A stretch of 64,000 nt of DNA, from contig JACKGW010000006.1 in NCBI GenBank assembly GCA_020631815.1, positions 62,001-126,000 on the forward strand, read 5' to 3'. Shown piece after piece: positions 61,157 through 64,000 of this stretch. This DNA comes from Planctomycetota bacterium. GTDB taxonomy: Bacteria > Planctomycetota > PLA2 > JAEUHO01. A program made the position numbers and the translations under genes. The notes beneath the pieces were generated by a model that was given only the letters and a program-made list of their open reading frames with translations, was not told the origin of the DNA and made no database searches. Within the stretch, counting starts at the first letter, position 1; each line of letters begins with the position of its first letter.

Positions 61157-63636
61157 CGCGTGGCGGCCTCGGCGGCCTTCTTGTCCGACGTCTCGAGCAT
61201 GGCCGGGACGAAGGCAAGGCCGTCGATGTCACCCAGCTTCACGCCGAGCTCCTGGGCCAACACCTGCAGCGCGCGCTGCAGCTGGAGATCGTCGACGACG
61301 TCGCCGACGAGCTCGCGGCCGTGGGCGTTGCCAACGACGCGCCGTGTGTGGAAGCGGACGAGCCAACGCACGGCATCGCGGTCGAGCTTGGTGTCGAGGC
61401 CGGCGTAGAACGCCTCGAAGCCGGGGTAAGCGTCGGGGTCGTTGCCGTCACTGCGCGCCAGCTCCTCCATGCGATCGGGCTGCTCGGCGTAGAGCTTGTT
61501 GACGTAGTCACGCACGGCCGGCGTGCCCTCGAGCTTGCGCTGCTCGTGGATCTCCCAGAAGTCGAAGTCGCCGTCGGGGCGCTGCCCCACGTCCACGGCG
61601 ATGCCGCCCACGCGCTCGATGCGCCCGTCGACCACCTTGAGCTCGCCGTTGGGGTTGAAGCCGCTGGGGGTCAGGTAGCGGGCCACGGTCATCTTGACCG
61701 TGCCGCCCGGATCCCACTTGCCGTTGCCGTTGGCGTCTTCGAAGGGCTCGGCCGGGTCCCAGGCACCATTGCCGTTGTCATCGGCGAAGGGCTCGCCCCG
61801 GTCGTACGTCCCGTTGCCGTTCTCGTCGGTGAAGCGCTCCGCCGGGTCGTACTCGTGGTTCTCGCGCATGACGATGGTGAAGGGCTCGCCTTCGTCCCAC
61901 TGCTGGTTGCGGTTGCGGTCCTCGAAGCGGCGCACGGCACGCGGCTGGTCGGTGAAGGTCTCGCCGGGGCGGCTGGCCAGCGGGAGCGGCACCTGGGCGG
62001 TGCCCTTGCCGTAGGTCATCTGACCGACCAGCTTGGCGCGACCCGTGTCCTTGAGGGCGCCCGCGAGGATCTCGGCAGCGCTGGCCGTGGACTGGTTGAC
62101 GAGCACCACGACGGGCAGGTCGGGACGCTTGTCGCCGCGGCCGTCCGAGACATGGCGGCGCTCGGGCCAGATGCCCTGCCGCCCCGTCTCCGTGACCACC
62201 GTGGTGCCCTCGGGCAGGAACTGGCTGGCGATGTCCACCGCACTCCGCAGGTAGCCACCGGTGTTGCCACGCAGGTCGATGATGAGGCCCTTGACGCCGT
62301 CACGCTGGAAGTCGTCGAGCACGCGGCCGACCTCGTCGGCCGTTTCCTCGCTGAAGTGCTGCAGCTGCACGAAGCCGATCCCGCCGGGCAGCACGTCGTA
62401 GGCCGTGGTGGGGATCGTGATGCGCGCGCGCGTCAGCGTGTACTCGCGCGGTTCGGTCCAACCGGGCCGGACCACCGAGATGCGCACCTTGGTGCCCGCC
62501 GGACCGCGCAGCAGCTTGACGCACTCGTCGGCGGTGAGGCCGAGCGTGGGCGTGTCCTCGACCATGACCACGATGTCGCCCGCGCGCAGGTCCGCGTTGT
62601 AGACGGGCCCGCCGTAGATGGGTCGGGAGATGGTGAAGCGTTGACCGTTGTCGGGGTCGTTCTGGACGTAGGCTCCAATGCCGCCGTAGGACGGGTCGAG
62701 ACTATCCATCAGCTCGCCGTAGGCCTCGGGCGACATGTAGGTGGTGTGCTCGTCCAGCGCCTTCGTCAGGCCGGCCGCCGCTGCGTCCTCGAGCTTGCGT
62801 CGATCGCGCACCTTGTCGGGGAACGCGTAGGCCTCGCCAAGGCGGTTCCAGATCTCGTCGAGCAGCGGCCAGCCGCTGTTCGCCATGGGCTCGACCGGCT
62901 TGCTCGGCTCGGGCGCCGGCGCCGCGCGGTCGGCCGCGGCCTCGAGGTTCTCGATGACGCGCTGGCGCTGCAGCAGGCTGATCAGGAGCTGGGCGCTGCG
63001 CCCGCGCTCCGTGGGCTCGTCCTTGAGCTCGTTGAGGACGCCGCGGGCATCCCCGATGGCGCCGATCTCACCCAGCGCGAGCGCCCCGAGGGCCCTCAGG
63101 TCGGGATCCGTGCTGGCCAGGAAGTCGAGCATGACTTCCTTGCCCTTCATCTTGCTGCTGCGGTTGAGGTCCCAGAGGGCCTTGGCCATGGCCAGCTTGG
63201 TGTGCGGGTCCAGCTCGAGGTCGATGCGCTCCTCGATCCAGTCCGCGTCTTCGGGCTCGCCCTCGTTCCCGATCACGGAGAGCGCGGCCGCGCGCAGTGC
63301 GCCGGGCACGTCCGTGTTCCCGGCCACGCTGCGCAGGACTTCGAGCCCACGGATGTAGTCCTCGAGCAGGACCAGGGCGCGGCCGATGGCCAGACGCCGG
63401 CCGGGGGTGGCATCGGTCTCGGCCTTGTGCAGGGCGGGCAAGGCCGCCGTGTCCAGCTGCTTCAGGCGGGTCGCGAGCAACCACACGGCGCGCACGTCGT
63501 CGCCGGGGTCATCGCGGAGGAGGTCCTCGACCTTGCGGGCGGCGGCGCCCTCCTCGATCTCGTCGGCTCCTGTCGGCACGACGAGCGCCGGCAGCAGCAG
63601 CAGGGCCACGACAAGGGTTCGCACGAGATGGCGCAT
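61153..63636 (-). CDS. C-terminal processing (S41) protease with inserted calcium-loop repeats
   Basis: An 827-residue exported protease. Signal peptide (LVRTLVVALLLLPALVVPTGA), a HEAT-like region at about 30-240, then the CtpA core: a PDZ domain at about 335-410 (DLRAGDIVVMVEDTPTLGLT), and catalytic Ser516 in NQSTASAAEI with Lys544 in YGKGTAQ. Residues about 573-645 carry four DxNxNxxxD loops (DRNRNQQWDEGEPF, DENGNGTYDRGEPF, DDNGNGAWDPAEPF and DANGNGKWDPGG) like dockerin or EF-hand calcium loops. They lie within the protease domain. The ATG at 63636 has a GGAGA ribosome-binding site. Confidence 0.85.
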   Translation of the reverse strand: MRHLVRTLVVALLLLPALVVPTGADEIEEGAAARKVEDLLRDDPGDDVRAVWLLATRLKQLDTAALPALHKAETDATPGRRLAIGRALVLLEDYIRGLEVLRSVAGNTDVPGALRAAALSVIGNEGEPEDADWIEERIDLELDPHTKLAMAKALWDLNRSSKMKGKEVMLDFLASTDPDLRALGALALGEIGAIGDARGVLNELKDEPTERGRSAQLLISLLQRQRVIENLEAAADRAAPAPEPSKPVEPMANSGWPLLDEIWNRLGEAYAFPDKVRDRRKLEDAAAAGLTKALDEHTTYMSPEAYGELMDSLDPSYGGIGAYVQNDPDNGQRFTISRPIYGGPVYNADLRAGDIVVMVEDTPTLGLTADECVKLLRGPAGTKVRISVVRPGWTEPREYTLTRARITIPTTAYDVLPGGIGFVQLQHFSEETADEVGRVLDDFQRDGVKGLIIDLRGNTGGYLRSAVDIASQFLPEGTTVVTETGRQGIWPERRHVSDGRGDKRPDLPVVVLVNQSTASAAEILAGALKDTGRAKLVGQMTYGKGTAQVPLPLASRPGETFTDQPRAVRRFEDRNRNQQWDEGEPFTIVMRENHEYDPAERFTDENGNGTYDRGEPFADDNGNGAWDPAEPFEDANGNGKWDPGGTVKMTVARYLTPSGFNPNGELKVVDGRIERVGGIAVDVGQRPDGDFDFWEIHEQRKLEGTPAVRDYVNKLYAEQPDRMEELARSDGNDPDAYPGFEAFYAGLDTKLDRDAVRWLVRFHTRRVVGNAHGRELVGDVVDDLQLQRALQVLAQELGVKLGDIDGLAFVPAMLETSDKKAAEAATR

Positions 63637-63664
63637 GGGGTCTCCGGAAGCTACGAGGCCGCTC

Positions 63665-63670
63665 ATCCTA
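63665..63670 (-). promoter_or_regulatory. Possible -10 box of the protease-pgeF transcript
   Basis: TAGGAT on the minus strand lies 28 nt before the protease ATG, with a ribosome-binding site between them (leadered transcript). Confidence 0.3.
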
Positions 63671-63744
63671 GCCCTATCCGCCGGGCTGCCACCCCCCGAG
63701 GGACGGGACGCGGCGGGATCGCCCGGGGGCGGGACGGGGGGCTC

Positions 63745-64000
63745 TCATCGCGGTGTGACGTCGCCGCGCGGGCGCTCGGGTGCTGCCGAGGCGCCGTCGT
63801 CGCGGTCGAGCAGCAGGATCAAGGTGCCGAGCGCGGTCACGTAGGCGTCGGTCCCGTCGCGGAACACGCCCGGCATGGAGGCCGCCATGCCGGGGATGGG
63901 CTCGTCGTCGTCCGTGGCGCCGAACGTGTCGCCGCGGCAAGGGCACGGCAAGCGTCCATCGTCCCGTTGGCCGTCAAGCAGGGCCGGGAGGTGTGCCTTG
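63745..64000 (-). CDS. Squalene-cyclase-like protein (3' end, partial)
   Basis: The frame is open from the window edge to TGA at 63745-63747, with 84 residues visible. It reads LLDGQRDDGRLPCPCRGDTF and then DAYVTALGTLILLLDRDDG, typical of the last helical repeats of prenyltransferase/squalene-cyclase-like proteins. A TTG at 63951 could start a short protein, but the frame continues upstream with family-like sequence, so it is the end of a larger gene. It resembles the protein at 51555-53027. The gap to the protease gene is 108 bp. Confidence 0.65.
   Translation of the reverse strand, partial: KAHLPALLDGQRDDGRLPCPCRGDTFGATDDDEPIPGMAASMPGVFRDGTDAYVTALGTLILLLDRDDGASAAPERPRGDVTPR

Overview
This 64-kb window is very GC-rich (about 70 percent by eye), densely packed bacterial chromosome. 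I see about 47 protein-coding genes, one transposase remnant and no rRNA, tRNA, CRISPR array or prophage. The mixture points to a Planctomycetota-like member of the PVC group: a small Minf_1886-type protein, a Bat locus, many secreted TPR, HEAT and PEGA/PQQ proteins, DUF971 and DUF255 genes, and 4-bp ATGA/GTGA gene overlaps. The taxonomic call is an inference.

Region by region. 1-4.1 kb: a Bat operon (two MIDAS von Willebrand A membrane proteins, a TPR lipoprotein and BatD). 4.1-7.3 kb (minus): a lipoprotein, a four-S1-domain RNA-binding protein, and a membrane-anchored persulfide-dioxygenase-like metallo-beta-lactamase protein. 7.4-11.9 kb: two unknown secreted proteins flank a degraded stretch holding stem-loop repeats, an IS1182-type transposase remnant and a NUDIX hydrolase. 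11.9-19.2 kb: an old-yellow-enzyme-type oxidoreductase (minus), then a plus-strand operon: SixA-like phosphatase, prolyl oligopeptidase, DUF255 thioredoxin, DUF971, YjdF-type membrane protein and a small membrane protein. 19.3-24.9 kb: boxC-boxB of the aerobic benzoyl-CoA epoxidation pathway, divergent from an ECF sigma factor and its putative HEAT-type anti-sigma partner. 25-31 kb: a secreted unknown and a giant PATAN-TPR-PEGA-PQQ protein facing each other across a repeat-filled gap. 31.2-40.2 kb: purC (minus), then aroA, two TPR/HEAT secreted proteins, cmk and rpsA. 40.4-47.4 kb: lipoprotein, tyrS, lgt, a nucleophile-less alpha/beta hydrolase and glyA. 47.5-53 kb: a DUF11-type secreted protein, a periplasmic-binding-protein/metzincin fusion, a methyltransferase, a small lipoprotein and a squalene-cyclase-like protein. 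53.1-59.8 kb: a TPR peptidase-MA protein, a DnaA-like AAA+ protein, tmk, holB and a Minf_1886-family protein. 59.8-60.4 kb: a second repeat-filled convergent gap. 60.4-64 kb (minus): pgeF, a C-terminal processing protease carrying calcium-loop repeats, and the end of another squalene-cyclase-like gene.

Two genome-scale patterns stand out. First, many transcription units begin with a TANNNT box exactly 6-8 nt before an ATG, GTG or CTG with no Shine-Dalgarno sequence, as expected for leaderless mRNAs. The box also helps choose starts for the NUDIX gene (GTG) and for the TPR gene after aroA (CTG). Second, several families of about 90-nt stem-loops and shorter palindromes sit almost only between convergent genes, and two gaps 33 kb apart carry the same families in the same relative order. 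Functionally the window combines core housekeeping (translation, purine, shikimate, dTMP, replication, lipoprotein maturation) with envelope proteolysis and protein-interaction scaffolds, plus one catabolic module (box pathway).
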